Below are positions 42,615 to 53,233 of a DNA stretch of 64,000 nucleotides, one piece after another. The stretch is from the NCBI RefSeq assembly GCF_001005295.1, contig NZ_LBMK01000002.1, positions 1,733,849-1,797,848 of the forward strand. Direction: 5' to 3'. How positions within the stretch are numbered: position 1 is the first letter of the stretch; the number at the start of each line of letters is the position of its first letter. The notes under the pieces are model-generated. The model did not search any database and was not told the origin of the DNA. It worked only from the letters and a program-made list of their open reading frames with translations. The translations under genes were made by a program, and so were the position numbers. This DNA is from Streptomyces yangpuensis. Its GTDB lineage: Bacteria > Actinomycetota > Actinomycetes > Streptomycetales > Streptomycetaceae.

Positions 42615-45600
42615 ATGGCCGAGCGGGTGGGCGCGGATCCACTGGGCGGCGTACCGGCGTTGCCGGGTGACGGCGGGATCGGTGAATCGGAGCTGCGCCA
42701 GTTGCTGGCCGGGCTGACCGCCGTACGGGACGGGGACTTCCGTACGCGGCTGCCCGACGGGGCGGACGGGCTGCTCGGGGAGATCGCCACCGTCTTCAAC
42801 GGGATGGTCAACCAGCTGTCGCTGTTCACTTCCGAGGTGACGCGCGTCGCCCGCGAGGTCGGCACCGAGGGAACCCTGGGCGGTCAGGCTGACGTCCCGG
42901 GGGTCGGCGGCGCCTGGTTGGACCTCACGGATTCGGTCAATTTCATGGCCGGAAACCTCACCGCGCAGGTGCGTTCCATCGCCCAGGTCGCGACGGCCGT
43001 GGCCAAGGGCGATCTCTCGCAGAAGATCACCGTCACCGCCCGCGGGGAGATCCTGGAGCTGAAGGAGACCATCAACACGATGGTCGACCAGCTCTCCGGG
43101 TTCGCCGGTGAGGTCACCCGGGTGGCCCGTGAGGTCGGTACCGAGGGCCGGCTCGGCGGGCAGGCGGACGTCAAGGGCGTCTCCGGCACCTGGAAGGACC
43201 TGACGGAATCGGTCAACGTCATGGCCGACAACCTCACCGCCCAGGTCCGTTCGATCGCCGAGGTCACCACCGCCGTGGCCCAGGGCGACCTGACGCAGAA
43301 GATCCGGGTGGACGCCCGCGGGGAGATCCTGGAGCTGAAGGAGACCATCAACACGATGGTCGACCAGCTGTCCGCCTTCGCCGACGAGGTGACCCGGGTG
43401 GCCCGCGAGGTCGGCACCGAGGGCAATCTGGGCGGCCAGGCCACCGTCCGGGGGGTCTCCGGCACTTGGAAGGACCTCACCGACAACGTCAACGTCATGG
43501 CGTCCAACCTGACCGGACAGGTCAGATCGATCGCCCAGGTCGCCACCGCCGTCGCGCGCGGCGACCTGTCGCAGAAGATCACGGTGGAGGCGAAGGGTGA
43601 GGTCGCCGCGCTGGCCGGCGTGATCAACACGATGGTCGACACGCTGTCCGCGTTCGCCGACGAGGTGACCCGGGTGGCCCGTGAGGTCGGCACCGAGGGC
43701 CGCCTCGGCGGCCAGGCCCGGGTCCCCAATGTGGCGGGCACCTGGAAGGACCTCACGGACAACGTCAACTCCATGGCGAACAACCTGACCGGCCAGGTCC
43801 GCAACATCGCCCTCGTCACGACCGCCGTCGCCAACGGCGACCTGTCCAAGAAGATCGACGTGGACGCCCGCGGCGAGATCCTGGAGCTGAAGACCACCAT
43901 CAACACCATGGTCGACCAGCTCTCCTCCTTCGCCGCCGAGGTCACCCGCGTCGCCCGCGAGGTCGGCAGCGAGGGCCGGCTCGGCGGCCAGGCCGAGGTC
44001 GAAGGGGTCTCCGGCACCTGGAAGCGGCTGACCGAGAACGTCAACGAGCTGGCCGGGAACCTCACCCGGCAGGTGCGGGCCATCGCCGAGGTCGCCAGCG
44101 CGGTCGCCGAGGGCGACCTGACCCGCTCGATCACCGTCGACGCCTCCGGAGAGGTCGCCGAACTCAAGGACAACATCAACTCCATGGTCGGGTCGCTGCG
44201 GGAGAGCACCCGCGCCAACCAGGAGCAGGACTGGCTCAAGTCCAACCTGGCCCGCATCTCCGGCCTGATGCAGGGCCACCGGGATCTCGCCGCCGTCGCC
44301 GAACTCGTCATGGACGAGCTGACGCCGCTGGTCGCCGCCCAGTACGGCGCCTTCTACCTCGCCGAGGACAGCCCCCGCGGCACCGTGCTCACCCTCGTCG
44401 GCTCCTACGGCCGTCCGGCGGACACCGAGGAGGGCACGCGGTTCGCCCTCGGGGAGTCCCTCGTCGGGCAGGCGGCCCGCAGTCACCGGATCATCGCGAC
44501 CGACCGGGTCCCCGGCGACTACATCATCTCCTCCGGGCTCGGCCACACCACGCCCGGCAGCCTGATCATCCTGCCGATCGTCGTCGACGACCAGGTCCTC
44601 GGCGTGATCGAACTAGCCTCCTTCAGCGCCTTCACCCCCGTCCACCGGGATTTCCTCGCCCAGCTGATGGAGACCATCGGCAGCAACGTCAACACCATCG
44701 TCGCCAACGCCCGTACGGACGAACTCCTCGGCGAGTCCCAGCGGCTGACCGGCGAACTCCAGGCCCGATCCGAGGAACTCCAGGTCCAGCAGGAGGAACT
44801 CCAGCGCTCCAACGCCGAACTGGAGGAGAAGGCCGCGCTCCTCGCCAGCCAGAACAGCGACATCGAGGCCAAGAACCTGGAGATCGAACAGGCCCGGCAG
44901 GAACTGGAGGCCCGGGCGCAGCAGTTGTCTCTGGCCTCCACCTACAAGTCGGAGTTCCTGGCCAACATGAGCCACGAACTGCGCACCCCGCTCAACAGCC
45001 TGCTCATCCTGGCCCAGCTGCTCGCGCAGAACCCCACCCGCAACCTCACCCCCAAGCAGGTCGAGTACGCGGGCATCATCCACTCGGCCGGATCCGACCT
45101 GCTCCAGCTGATCAACGACATCCTCGACCTGTCGAAGGTCGAGGCGGGCAAGATGGACATCAACCCCGAGCGGGTGCACCTGCCCCAGCTGCTGGAGTAC
45201 GTCGACGCCACCTTCCGCCCCATGACCACGCAGAAGAGCCTCGACTTCACCGTCACCACCGCTCCCGACGCCCCCGACGACCTGCTCACCGACGACTCCC
45301 GGCTGCGCCAGATCCTGCGCAACCTGCTCTCCAACGCCGTCAAGTTCACCGAACGCGGCGGCGTGGAGCTCCGCATCGAACCGGCCACCGCCCCCGAGAT
45401 CCCCGCCGGGGTCTCCCGGCGCGGCCCCATGCTGGCCTTCCGGGTACGGGACACCGGCATCGGCATCCCCGAGCAGCAGCTGGAGTCCGTGTTCGGCGCC
45501 TTCCAGCAGGCCGACGGCACCACCAGCCGCAAGTACGGCGGGACCGGCCTCGGCCTCTCCATCAGCCGCGAGATCGCCCAGCTCCTCGGCGGGGCCGTCA

Positions 45601-46634
45601 CGGCCGAGAGCACCCCCGGCCAGGGCAGCACCTTTACCCTCTACCTGCCGGTCAGCCGCGCGGACTACGAGGACGCCCCGGACGGCGACACGGTCGTGCC
45701 GCCCGCCCCCGAGGGCACGTCCGAGGCGGGAGACCCGGGCCGCCGGGACACCCCCGCCCTCCCGGCGCAGCGGCACCCGCGCCGGCTGCTGGTGATCGAG
45801 GAGCGGCCGAACGGTCTGCTCTCCCTCGTCGCCGAGAGCGCCGACCGCGACTTCGCCCCCCACCCCCACGCGGCGGGGGAGCGCGGCGGCATCCAGGTCG
45901 TGGGCGCCACGAGCTCGCGGGAGGCGGCGGCCGCCCTGGCGTCCGACGCGTTCCACTGCGTCGTCCTGGAACTGGACATGCCCGACGGCGAGGCGCTGCG
46001 CTTCCTCGACGCGCTCGACGGCGATCCGGCCCTCTCCTCGCTCCCCGTCCTCGCCCACAACAACCCCCGGGTCCGGACCGGCCGCGAGGATGCCCTGCGG
46101 GAGCGGGCCGCCTCGCGCCGGGTGGAGCTGCTGTCCAGCCTGGACGAGCTGCGCGAACGCATCGCCCTCCACCTGTCCGCCGATCAGCCCGGGGACGTGC
46201 TGCCCCTCGTGCACGCGGACGCCCGGCGGCCGCAGGACGCCCACGTACCCGACGGCGACCTCGCCGGACGCACCGTCCTCGTCGTCGACGACGACGCACG
46301 CAACCTCTTCGCCCTCAGCGGGGTCCTCGAACTGCACGGCATGCGCGTCCTGCACGCCGAGGACGGCCGCAAGGGCATCGACGCCCTCACCGGCAACACC
46401 GACGTCGACCTGATCCTGATGGACGTGATGATGCCGGAACTGGACGGCTACGCGGCCACCGCCGAGATCCGCCGGATGCCCGCGTACGAGGCCCTGCCCA
46501 TCATCGCGGTCACCGCCAAGGCGATGCCCGGGGACCGGGAGAAGAGCCTCGCCGCCGGCGCCAGCGACTACGTGACCAAGCCCGTGGACGCCGACGACCT
46601 CATCGCCCGCGTCCGGCACTGGCTCACGCGATGA
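42615..46634 (+). CDS. HAMP-array hybrid histidine kinase with pseudo-receiver and receiver
   Basis: A 1339-residue cytoplasmic sensor. Residues about 27-550 are five or six tandem HAMP-type units of about 92 residues (each with [18 protein letters not shown] and LT..VN.MA.NLT.QVR.IA). Then come a GAF domain (about 555-695), a coiled coil (700-775), HisKA with H787 in [11 protein letters not shown], an HATPase (about 870-1010), a degenerate receiver (about 1055-1175) whose phospho-Asp is Glu1119, and an intact receiver with D1270 in [13 protein letters not shown]. It has no membrane segment. This resembles fungal Nik1-type group III kinases. The stop overlaps the ANTAR-phosphatase start by four bases. 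Confidence 0.9.
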   Translation: MAERVGADPLGGVPALPGDGGIGESELRQLLAGLTAVRDGDFRTRLPDGADGLLGEIATVFNGMVNQLSLFTSEVTRVAREVGTEGTLGGQADVPGVGGAWLDLTDSVNFMAGNLTAQVRSIAQVATAVAKGDLSQKITVTARGEILELKETINTMVDQLSGFAGEVTRVAREVGTEGRLGGQADVKGVSGTWKDLTESVNVMADNLTAQVRSIAEVTTAVAQGDLTQKIRVDARGEILELKETINTMVDQLSAFADEVTRVAREVGTEGNLGGQATVRGVSGTWKDLTDNVNVMASNLTGQVRSIAQVATAVARGDLSQKITVEAKGEVAALAGVINTMVDTLSAFADEVTRVAREVGTEGRLGGQARVPNVAGTWKDLTDNVNSMANNLTGQVRNIALVTTAVANGDLSKKIDVDARGEILELKTTINTMVDQLSSFAAEVTRVAREVGSEGRLGGQAEVEGVSGTWKRLTENVNELAGNLTRQVRAIAEVASAVAEGDLTRSITVDASGEVAELKDNINSMVGSLRESTRANQEQDWLKSNLARISGLMQGHRDLAAVAELVMDELTPLVAAQYGAFYLAEDSPRGTVLTLVGSYGRPADTEEGTRFALGESLVGQAARSHRIIATDRVPGDYIISSGLGHTTPGSLIILPIVVDDQVLGVIELASFSAFTPVHRDFLAQLMETIGSNVNTIVANARTDELLGESQRLTGELQARSEELQVQQEELQRSNAELEEKAALLASQNSDIEAKNLEIEQARQELEARAQQLSLASTYKSEFLANMSHELRTPLNSLLILAQLLAQNPTRNLTPKQVEYAGIIHSAGSDLLQLINDILDLSKVEAGKMDINPERVHLPQLLEYVDATFRPMTTQKSLDFTVTTAPDAPDDLLTDDSRLRQILRNLLSNAVKFTERGGVELRIEPATAPEIPAGVSRRGPMLAFRVRDTGIGIPEQQLESVFGAFQQADGTTSRKYGGTGLGLSISREIAQLLGGAVTAESTPGQGSTFTLYLPVSRADYEDAPDGDTVVPPAPEGTSEAGDPGRRDTPALPAQRHPRRLLVIEERPNGLLSLVAESADRDFAPHPHAAGERGGIQVVGATSSREAAAALASDAFHCVVLELDMPDGEALRFLDALDGDPALSSLPVLAHNNPRVRTGREDALRERAASRRVELLSSLDELRERIALHLSADQPGDVLPLVHADARRPQDAHVPDGDLAGRTVLVVDDDARNLFALSGVLELHGMRVLHAEDGRKGIDALTGNTDVDLILMDVMMPELDGYAATAEIRRMPAYEALPIIAVTAKAMPGDREKSLAAGASDYVTKPVDADDLIARVRHWLTR
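42830..44200 (+). repeat. tandem ~276-bp HAMP-coding repeats
   Basis: The HAMP units recur at the DNA level about every 276 bp, for example the CTGGAGCTGAAGGAGACCAT stretches at about 43051 and 43330. The copies are diverged but easily aligned. They may recombine or confuse short-read assembly. Confidence 0.8.
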
Positions 46635-49069
46635 GCGGGGACACGGCACGCAACGGCGCCGTCCACCCGCCGTCGGCGCTGGGCGCCGGCCGGAGCGCCC
46701 GCGCCATCCCGGACCAGTCCCCGACCCCGCTGGGCCGTCTCGTCGCCACCGTCGAACGGCTCCGCCGGGAGGTGCTGGAGGCGCAGGCGGCCGCCGACGG
46801 CCGCGCACTCGTCGAACTGGCCAAGGGCATCCTCATCGGGCAGCTGAACTGCACCCCGGCCGCGGCGGCCCGGCAGCTCGACGTCCTGTGCCGGGAAAGC
46901 GGCACCTCCCGCCTCGAACTCGCCGCCGACATCGTCAACCAGGCCTCCCGCGACCAGGTCAGCGAGATCGCCGCCGCGTTCGTCGAGGGCGCCCGAACCG
47001 GTACCGGTACCGGTGGCGACGACGACACCGCCGGACACGCCACGGTCTCGGTCCGGCTGCGGACCGCCGAGAGCGGCATGCTGGCCGCCGCCTCCGACAC
47101 CCAGGCCGTGGCCGAGTCCCTGCTGACCAATGCCCTGGGGCCGCTGGGAGCGGTCGCCGTCGCCGTCTGGACCGCCGTGCCCGACGGCTCGCTGGCCCTC
47201 GCCGGCCACGCCGGGTTCCCGTCCAGGGAGGCCGTCCGCTGGCGTCACGTACCTCCCGGGGTCTCCACCGTCGCCGGTCTAGCACTGCGGGAACGCCGGC
47301 TGGTGACCCTGCCCCGCCTGGGGCGCGCGGGGCTGCCCTCCGTCGGCCACCTCCAGTGGCCGGACGGCGGACGGATGGCCGTACCGACGGGGACGGGCGG
47401 ACGGATCCACGGCGTCCTGGAGATCTGCTGGCCGCAGCCCCTGGCGCCGCAGCCACCACAGATCGAACGCCAGGTCGAAGCCCTCGCCGAACTGTGCGCC
47501 CGCACCATGGACGCGGCGCCGCCGGTCGACCCGACGGCCGTCGACGCGGTGCTCCCCGACGTCGCCGAACTCATCGACCTCGCCGAGGGGCTCCAGGACC
47601 CCGCCGTGGTGCTCACCCCGGTCCTCGACCCCGAGGGCCGCCTCAGCGACTTCAGGATCCGGCACGCCGGCAGCCGCTTCGTCGACCCCGTGGGACGACC
47701 GCGGGGCGACGTCAACGGTGCGCTGCTGCTGGAGGCCTACCCGATGGCCGCCGCCGAGAACGGGCTGTTCGACATCATCGAGCGCGTCCACGCGACCGGC
47801 GAGCCGTTCCGTGCCGAACGCATGAGCCTGACCGCGCTGGTCGACCAGATCCCGCTCACCTCGGTCGCCGACATCAGCGTCAGCCGCCACGGCGCCGCCG
47901 TACTCCTGATCTGGCGGATCGAGGACGAGACGGCCCGGCTGGCCAACCTCCTCCAGCACGCCCAGCGCCTGGGCCGCATCGGCGGCTTCGAGGAGAACCT
48001 GGCCACGGGCGAGACCACCTGGAACGCACAGCTCTACGCACTCCACGGACTCCCGGCCACCGCACCCCCCGTACGGCTGCGCGAACTGCCCGGCCACGCC
48101 CATCCGGACGACTCCGCCGCCCTCGGCCGCTTCCTGCGGGCGCTGCTGCGCCACCGACGCCCGTCCTCCGTCAACTTCCGTCTCCAGCGGCCCGACGGCA
48201 TCACCCGCCACATCCGGGTGGTCGCCGAGCCCGTCCTCGACGCGGACCAGCGGCTGCATGCCGTACGCGGCGCCTACCAGGACATCTCTGCCCAGCACTG
48301 GACCGAGGTGGCGCTGGCCGCGACCAGGGACCAGCTCGCCCACACCGAGGCCGAGTCCGCCGAACGCAACCGGCTGGCCCTCCAGCTCCAGCACGCGATC
48401 ATGCCGGTGACACCACCGGCCGTCGAGGCCCCGGGGATGCGGGTCGCCGTCCGCTACCGGCCGGCCGAGACCGAGTCGCTCGTCGGCGGCGACTGGTACG
48501 ACACCGTGGTCCTGCCCTCCGGTCTCATCATGCTGTCCGTGGGCGACGTCGCCGGCCACGGCATCGAGGCCGCCACCGGCATGGTCGTGCTGCGCAACGC
48601 CCTGCGCGGCCTGGCCGTCACCGGCGCGGGCCCGGGCCAGCTGCTGTCCTGGCTCAACACGGTCACCCACAACCTCGCCAAACACGTGACCGCCACCGCC
48701 GTGTGCGGCCTCTACGACCCGAGCACGCGGGTGCTGCGCTGGGCGCGCGCGGGCCACCTGCCGCCCGTACTGGTCCGCGGCGGCGGGGCCGAGGCCTTCC
48801 CGCTCATCGAGGGCCTGCTCCTCGGCGCCCTGCCCGATGTCGTGTACGGCGAGCGCGAGGTGCGGCTCGAACCCGACGACACGCTGCTGATGTTCACGGA
48901 CGGACTGGTGGAGCGGCGGGATTCCTCGGTCCAGGACTCGCTCGGACACCTCGTGAACGCGGCGGCCGCCGGAGCCGGGGACCTGGACGCGCGGCTGGAC
49001 CGCCTCCTCGCCGGAAGCCGGTCGGACACGGACGACGACACCTGCGTGATCGGCATCCAGGTGGGCTGA
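46631..49069 (+). CDS. ANTAR-GAF-PAS-PPM (SpoIIE-type) phosphatase
   Basis: An 812-residue multi-domain protein. ANTAR-like domain about 35-105 (LRREVLEAQAAADGRALVELAKGILIGQLNCTPAAAARQL), GAF about 145-300, two PAS-like domains about 315-545, and a C-terminal PP2C/SpoIIE phosphatase about 600-810, with GGDWYDTVVLP, SVGDVAGHGIEAATGM and MFTDGLVERRD metal ligands intact. Such RsbU-like phosphatases dephosphorylate STAS antagonists to free a sigma factor; ANTAR domains usually bind RNA. It is coupled to the hybrid kinase by an ATGA overlap, so it is likely its output. Confidence 0.88.
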   Translation: MSGDTARNGAVHPPSALGAGRSARAIPDQSPTPLGRLVATVERLRREVLEAQAAADGRALVELAKGILIGQLNCTPAAAARQLDVLCRESGTSRLELAADIVNQASRDQVSEIAAAFVEGARTGTGTGGDDDTAGHATVSVRLRTAESGMLAAASDTQAVAESLLTNALGPLGAVAVAVWTAVPDGSLALAGHAGFPSREAVRWRHVPPGVSTVAGLALRERRLVTLPRLGRAGLPSVGHLQWPDGGRMAVPTGTGGRIHGVLEICWPQPLAPQPPQIERQVEALAELCARTMDAAPPVDPTAVDAVLPDVAELIDLAEGLQDPAVVLTPVLDPEGRLSDFRIRHAGSRFVDPVGRPRGDVNGALLLEAYPMAAAENGLFDIIERVHATGEPFRAERMSLTALVDQIPLTSVADISVSRHGAAVLLIWRIEDETARLANLLQHAQRLGRIGGFEENLATGETTWNAQLYALHGLPATAPPVRLRELPGHAHPDDSAALGRFLRALLRHRRPSSVNFRLQRPDGITRHIRVVAEPVLDADQRLHAVRGAYQDISAQHWTEVALAATRDQLAHTEAESAERNRLALQLQHAIMPVTPPAVEAPGMRVAVRYRPAETESLVGGDWYDTVVLPSGLIMLSVGDVAGHGIEAATGMVVLRNALRGLAVTGAGPGQLLSWLNTVTHNLAKHVTATAVCGLYDPSTRVLRWARAGHLPPVLVRGGGAEAFPLIEGLLLGALPDVVYGEREVRLEPDDTLLMFTDGLVERRDSSVQDSLGHLVNAAAAGAGDLDARLDRLLAGSRSDTDDDTCVIGIQVG

Positions 49070-49157
49070 CGGCCGTCCCCCGGGAGGGTTGACCACCATG
49101 CCGTACCTGCCGGTAACTTGAGCGCGGTCCAGAAGCGCCGACGGAAGGAACGGGCAC

Positions 49158-50000
49158 GTGCCGAACCACGACCTGACCGGCTTCACCGAGGGTTCGTTCA
49201 CCCACGACGGCGCGACCCGCCACGTACTGCGGGCGGGCACGGGCCCCGCCGTGATCGTCATGGCGGAGATCCCGGGCATCACCCCCAAGGTGCTGGAGTT
49301 CGCCGAACGGGTGGCCGCGGCCGGCTGCACCGCCGTGCTCCCGGTCCTCTTCGGCGAGCCCGGCCGTGACCCGGACCCCCGCGCCGTCGGCTGGGCGAGC
49401 AGCGGCCGCTACATGGCGTCCACCATGTGGAGGGTCTGCGTCAGCCGGGAGTTCACCCTGCTGGCCACGGGCCGCAGTTCCCCCGTCGTGGGGTGGCTGC
49501 GGGCCCTGGCCGCCGCCGAGCACGAGCGGTGCGGCGGCCCGGGCGTGGGCGCTGTCGGCATGTGCCTGACCGGCGGCTTCGCGCTGGCCATGGCCACGGA
49601 CGAACGCCTGGTCGCGCCGGTCCTTTCGCAGCCCTCGCTGCCGTTGGCCTGCACGCCCGGTCGCGCCGCCGCCATCGACATCAGCCCGGAGGACCTCGCG
49701 GTGGTCCGCGGGCGCTGCGAGCGCGAGGGGCTCCAGGTCCTCGGGCTGCGCTTCCGGGGCGACCGGCTGGTCCCGGCCGACCGCTTCGCGTCCCTGCGGC
49801 GCGAACTCGGCGAGGCCTTCGTCGCCGTCGAGCTCGACGACGGCGACGCGAACCCCGACAGCGCCCTGCCGCCGCACTCCGTCCTGACGGAGCACCTGAT
49901 CGACGAACCGGGCAGGCCCACCCGCGAGGCGCTCGACACGGTCCTCGACCTCTTCCGCACCCGCCTCCTCCTGGAAGAGCGCCCCGCCCCGGCGAACTGA
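49158..50000 (+). CDS. dienelactone hydrolase-family protein
   Basis: A 280-residue alpha/beta hydrolase. GPAVIVMAEIPGITPKVLEFAERVAAAGCTAVLPVLFGEPG matches dienelactone hydrolases, and GVGAVGMCLTGGFALAMA carries the nucleophile Cys in GMCLTG, as in true DLHs. The Asp and His of the triad would be near VELDDGDANPDS and PPHSVLTEHL. Possible role: hydrolysis of lactones or esters in the cytoplasm. GTG 49158 has AAGGAA upstream. It is 88 bp after the phosphatase. Confidence 0.85.
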   Translation: MPNHDLTGFTEGSFTHDGATRHVLRAGTGPAVIVMAEIPGITPKVLEFAERVAAAGCTAVLPVLFGEPGRDPDPRAVGWASSGRYMASTMWRVCVSREFTLLATGRSSPVVGWLRALAAAEHERCGGPGVGAVGMCLTGGFALAMATDERLVAPVLSQPSLPLACTPGRAAAIDISPEDLAVVRGRCEREGLQVLGLRFRGDRLVPADRFASLRRELGEAFVAVELDDGDANPDSALPPHSVLTEHLIDEPGRPTREALDTVLDLFRTRLLLEERPAPAN

Positions 50001-50304
50001 CGCCGCGAACGCCACCGGCGCGCCGAAGTGTGCGCGCGTCGCCACATGGACGGCCGGGGGAGTGGCAATCTTGGACAGATCACCATAAAACGGCGATCCG
50101 CCGCGCCCCCCGCCCCCGTCATCCGCACCAACCCGTATCCGGGTCGCGCGTCGTGCGCCCGGTGCGGCTTCGTCCGTTCACCACACTCCAGTGGTTTGTA
50201 TATGTCGGTCACCGACGTATGGTGGGTCGTGAAGATCCTTCCGGACGGCAGCGGATCCCGCCCGCCGTGCCGGGATTTCACCTTGCGACCGAAACGGAGT
50301 GCTC
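50001..50304 (+). promoter_or_regulatory. promoter region of the methyltransferase gene
   Basis: 304 bp without a gene. A candidate promoter is TTCACC near 50177, a 16-base spacer and TATATG near 50199. A palindrome GTCGGT-C-ACCGAC (50204-50216) lies just downstream over the likely start of transcription, and ACCAC...GTGGT lies between the boxes. These could be an operator. Confidence 0.4.
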
Positions 50305-51093
50305 ATGGCCACCAGGAAGAACCTCACCGTCAACCGGGAATCCCTCGTCCACAAGGTCCGCTACGCGGCCGGCCGCCCGCACCGCATCGCCCCGTACCTC
50401 AAGCGCGCCGCGCGCGACCGGTGGCTGGCCTTCAAGCACCCCGACCACGTGAGCTACTACCGGGCGGTGATGGCGTCGGACACCCGCCGCAACCCCGAGG
50501 CGGCCGTCGGCAGCCAGACCCACGAACGCTGGCTCGCCCTCGGGAAGATGCAGTTCGACTACCTGCTCGGCCACGGGCTGCGGCCCGGCGCCCGCATGCT
50601 GGACATCGGCTGCGGCAACCTGCGCGCCGGCTGGCGCTTCATCGACTACCTCGACGCGGGCCACTACTACGGGATCGACATCTCGCCCGACATCCTCATC
50701 GCCGCCAAGCAGACGCTCACCGAGCGGGGACTCCAGGCCAAGGTCCCGCACCTGACCCTCACCAGGAACCTGACGCTGGACTTCCTGCCGGACGCCTACT
50801 TCGACGTGGTCCACGCCCACAGCGTGTTCTCCCACTCGCCGATCGAGGTGATCGAGGAATGCTTCGCCCACGTGGGCCGTGTCCTGGCCCCCGGCGGTCA
50901 CTTCGACTTCACCTTCGACCGCACGACCGGCACCGAACACCAGGTCCTGCGCGAGGACTTCTACTACCGGACCCAGACCCTCCTCGACCTCGCCGCCCGG
51001 CACGGACTGGCCGCGCGTTTCATGGAGGACTGGGAGGAGCTCGGCCACGGCCAGTCCAAGATCCGCATCAGCGCCGTCGGTGCCGATGCCTGA
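50305..51093 (+). CDS. class I SAM-dependent methyltransferase
   Basis: A 262-residue protein. Motif I is ARMLDIGCGNLRAGWRFIDYL, motif II GIDISPDIL, motif III YFDVVHAHSVFSHSPIEVIEECF, followed by LAPGGHFDFTF. The substrate is unknown; an N-terminal helical region (about 1-85) precedes the domain, with no sign of membrane insertion. ATG 50305 has CGGAG five bases upstream. It stands alone on the plus strand. Confidence 0.85.
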   Translation: MATRKNLTVNRESLVHKVRYAAGRPHRIAPYLKRAARDRWLAFKHPDHVSYYRAVMASDTRRNPEAAVGSQTHERWLALGKMQFDYLLGHGLRPGARMLDIGCGNLRAGWRFIDYLDAGHYYGIDISPDILIAAKQTLTERGLQAKVPHLTLTRNLTLDFLPDAYFDVVHAHSVFSHSPIEVIEECFAHVGRVLAPGGHFDFTFDRTTGTEHQVLREDFYYRTQTLLDLAARHGLAARFMEDWEELGHGQSKIRISAVGADA

Positions 51094-51146
51094 GGGCAGC
51101 AGGGCAGCAGTGCAGCAGGGTCGGGCAGGGGCCGGCGGACAGCGGA

Positions 51147-52040
51147 TCAGGCGTGCCCCGTCGTACCGGAGTTCCTGCGGCGCCACAGACGAACGCCCAG
51201 GCCCGTGGCCGTGAGCAGTACCAGGCACGGGACGGCGTTCGCCTCGCTCACCACCCCGGAGAAGTGGCCGAGGACGAGGAACGGCGCCACGGCCAGCGCG
51301 AACTGGCCGGCCGTACGGACACCCGACACGGCCGTCCGGCCCGCCAGAACGAGGGCGGCGACGACGGGTACGGCGAACCGCCAGAGCTCGATCATGCCCA
51401 GCCCGCCCGCATCCAGCAGGGCGAGGATCACCACGGACAGCGGCGCCCACATCAGCAGCGCCACCAGCCCCGCGGCGCCGCCGACCCGGCGCGACGGCCG
51501 CAGGTCCGCAGGACACACCAGCGGCAGCGCCGCGATCAGCAGGGGCGGCACCAGATACGCCGCATGCTCCAGCGGCATCTCCATGGCTCCCGGCAGCGAG
51601 ACGGCGATCAGGCAGGCCGAGGTCCCGGCCACGGCTGCGAACGCGCACCGCGCACCGACGGCGAACTGGCCGCCGAGCGCCACCACGACGCCGATCAGGG
51701 TCAGCAGGTTGCAGCCGACGAGGGCGTAGCCGATCGGACCCTCGACGTCGGGCCGGCCGGTGACGTAGGCGTTGTTCAGCGTCGAGGCGAGCAGGAACGC
51801 GGCGCGTGCGCCCAGCGCGGCCAGCGCGAAGGGCGCCGCGGCCGCGAGGAGCCGCCCGCCGCGGTGCGCGGAGCCGACGCGCAGGCGCAGCCGCAGTGCG
51901 TGCGCCACGATGTCGCAGCCCTCCCGCAGCCGGGTGAGCCGCCCCGCACCCTCGGTCGCCTCCCGGTAGGCCTCGGCGATCTCGTCACCGAAGACCCGGC
52001 GGAACTCCGCCGGGTACAGGCGCAGCAGGCGAGCGTTCAC
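51147..52040 (-). CDS. multi-pass membrane protein linked to PadR regulator
   Basis: A 297-residue protein with a short cytoplasmic head (MNARLLRLYPAEFRRVFGDEIAEAYREATEG), which is the conserved DUF of permease-associated membrane proteins, and about eight membrane helices. GTG 52040 overlaps the PadR stop (GTGA). Pairs of a PadR regulator and a membrane protein of this head type are widespread in Streptomyces. Function unknown; the regulator likely represses the pair. Confidence 0.75.
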   Translation of the reverse strand: MNARLLRLYPAEFRRVFGDEIAEAYREATEGAGRLTRLREGCDIVAHALRLRLRVGSAHRGGRLLAAAAPFALAALGARAAFLLASTLNNAYVTGRPDVEGPIGYALVGCNLLTLIGVVVALGGQFAVGARCAFAAVAGTSACLIAVSLPGAMEMPLEHAAYLVPPLLIAALPLVCPADLRPSRRVGGAAGLVALLMWAPLSVVILALLDAGGLGMIELWRFAVPVVAALVLAGRTAVSGVRTAGQFALAVAPFLVLGHFSGVVSEANAVPCLVLLTATGLGVRLWRRRNSGTTGHA

Positions 52041-52375
52041 GCCGTGGCCGTCTCGCCGGATACGCCCAGCCGGCGGGCCGCCTCGCGGGCGGTCGCGGCT
52101 ATCCGCGCCGCCTCGGCGGCCAGGCTCTCCCGTCCCGCGACGGTGAGGCTGTAGGTGCGCCGCAGCCGGCTGTCGACGATCTGCTCCTCGTGGACCTCGA
52201 TCAGCCCCTGCCCCAGCAGCCGCTCCAACGCCCCGTACAGGGTGCCCGTGCGCATCTTGACGCGCCCGCCCGAGATCAGCTCCACCTCCCGGGCGATCGC
52301 GTACCCGTGGCGCGGCTCGTCCGCGAGCGCGGTCAGGAGGAGAAGGGTCGGTTCCTGCATCGCGCGATCACTCAT
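52037..52375 (-). CDS. PadR-family transcriptional regulator
   Basis: A 112-residue winged-helix protein: MQEPTLLLLTALADEPRHGYAIAREVELISGGRVKMRTGTLYGALERLLGQGLIEVHEEQIVDSRLRRTYSLTVAGRESL, with the C-terminal dimer helix. PadR proteins repress nearby transport or detoxification genes until a ligand binds. ATG 52375 has no ribosome site; a TACCAT -10-like box 7 bases upstream suggests a leaderless mRNA. Coupled to the membrane protein by GTGA. Confidence 0.9.
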   Translation of the reverse strand: MSDRAMQEPTLLLLTALADEPRHGYAIAREVELISGGRVKMRTGTLYGALERLLGQGLIEVHEEQIVDSRLRRTYSLTVAGRESLAAEAARIAATAREAARRLGVSGETATA

Positions 52376-52466
52376 GCCCGCATGGTAAGTCACCCACCGG
52401 CATATGTCGCCCGGGCGAATGACGACCGGCAGGGGGCCTTCTCGGGAAGGCCGGCGGGGCACCCGG

Positions 52467-53183
52467 TCAGGAGATGGCGTACCACTGGCTGGCCCAGCCG
52501 GTGTTGATGGTGGCCTGGGACTGCTCGCCGAGGTTCACGGTGGCGGGCAGCGAGGACTGGCCGGTCAGGATGCTGCTGTACCGCAGGTTCGGCGGCGTCA
52601 GCCCGGCGTTGACGGAGATGCCGGCGCCCGTGGACTTCAGGGTGAGGGCGTTGGTGGCCCAGTTGCCGTTGAGCAGCAGGGCGATGAAGTACGTGCCGGG
52701 GGCGGCGGTGAAGGGCTTGGCGAGCGGCAGCGGCTTGGCGATGGCGTCGGTCATCAGCTGGGGCGAGATGTCGGCGGTGGACCCGACCAGCGTGCCCTTG
52801 GCGTCGTACACACCGAGGTAGCAGTTGGCCAGCTGGGCGTTCGGGTCCAGCCCGGCCAGCCCCAGCCAGATGTTCGACCAGGTGATCTGCTCGCGCAGGA
52901 CGATCCGCACCAGCGTGATGCGGCCGCCGACCCCCGCCGAGGACTGGGCGGTGACGTGGCCCGCGTCGTTGGGGTCGCCGGTCCACGCCAGCAGGTTCTG
53001 GTCCTGCGGGCGCGGGCCCTCGAACCCGGAGCCGCCGCCCTGCGGGGCCGGCGCGGACGCCGTCGGCCCCGTCGTGGCGGCTCGGTTCTTGTCCGGGGCG
53101 GTGCTGCAGCCCGACAGGGCGAACGCCACCGCGAGCGCGGTGACGAGGCCGGTCGCGGCGGTGGTGATGGTGCGGGTGCGCAT
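52467..53183 (-). CDS. exported lipoprotein of unknown function
   Basis: A 238-residue lipoprotein. The signal peptide MRTRTITTAATGLVTALAVAFALSGC ends in lipobox LSGC at C26, followed by a Thr/Pro/Gly-rich linker. The folded part has repeated beta segments (ITLVRIVLREQITWSNIWLGLAGLDPNAQLANCYLGVYDAKG, FTAAPGTYFIALLLNG). I do not recognise the family. ATG 53183 follows GGGGGGACC. Located outside the membrane. Confidence 0.75.
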   Translation of the reverse strand: MRTRTITTAATGLVTALAVAFALSGCSTAPDKNRAATTGPTASAPAPQGGGSGFEGPRPQDQNLLAWTGDPNDAGHVTAQSSAGVGGRITLVRIVLREQITWSNIWLGLAGLDPNAQLANCYLGVYDAKGTLVGSTADISPQLMTDAIAKPLPLAKPFTAAPGTYFIALLLNGNWATNALTLKSTGAGISVNAGLTPPNLRYSSILTGQSSLPATVNLGEQSQATINTGWASQWYAIS

Positions 53184-53233
53184 GGTCCCCCCATGAGGTG
53201 CTGGTGGTACGGGTTGTGCAGAGACGGACATGA

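Noticed and set aside
42830..44200. CRISPR-like repeats
   Set aside because: The repeats are about 276 bp, in frame and protein-coding (HAMP units), with no spacers.
42291..44546. 751-residue minus-strand open frame opposite the hybrid kinase
   Set aside because: It is an antisense shadow: Asp/Gly/His-rich repeats mirror the HAMP repeats, with no domain or ribosome site.
44613..46808. 731-residue minus-strand open frame
   Set aside because: Shadow of the kinase and phosphatase genes, Gly/Val/Glu-rich with no family.
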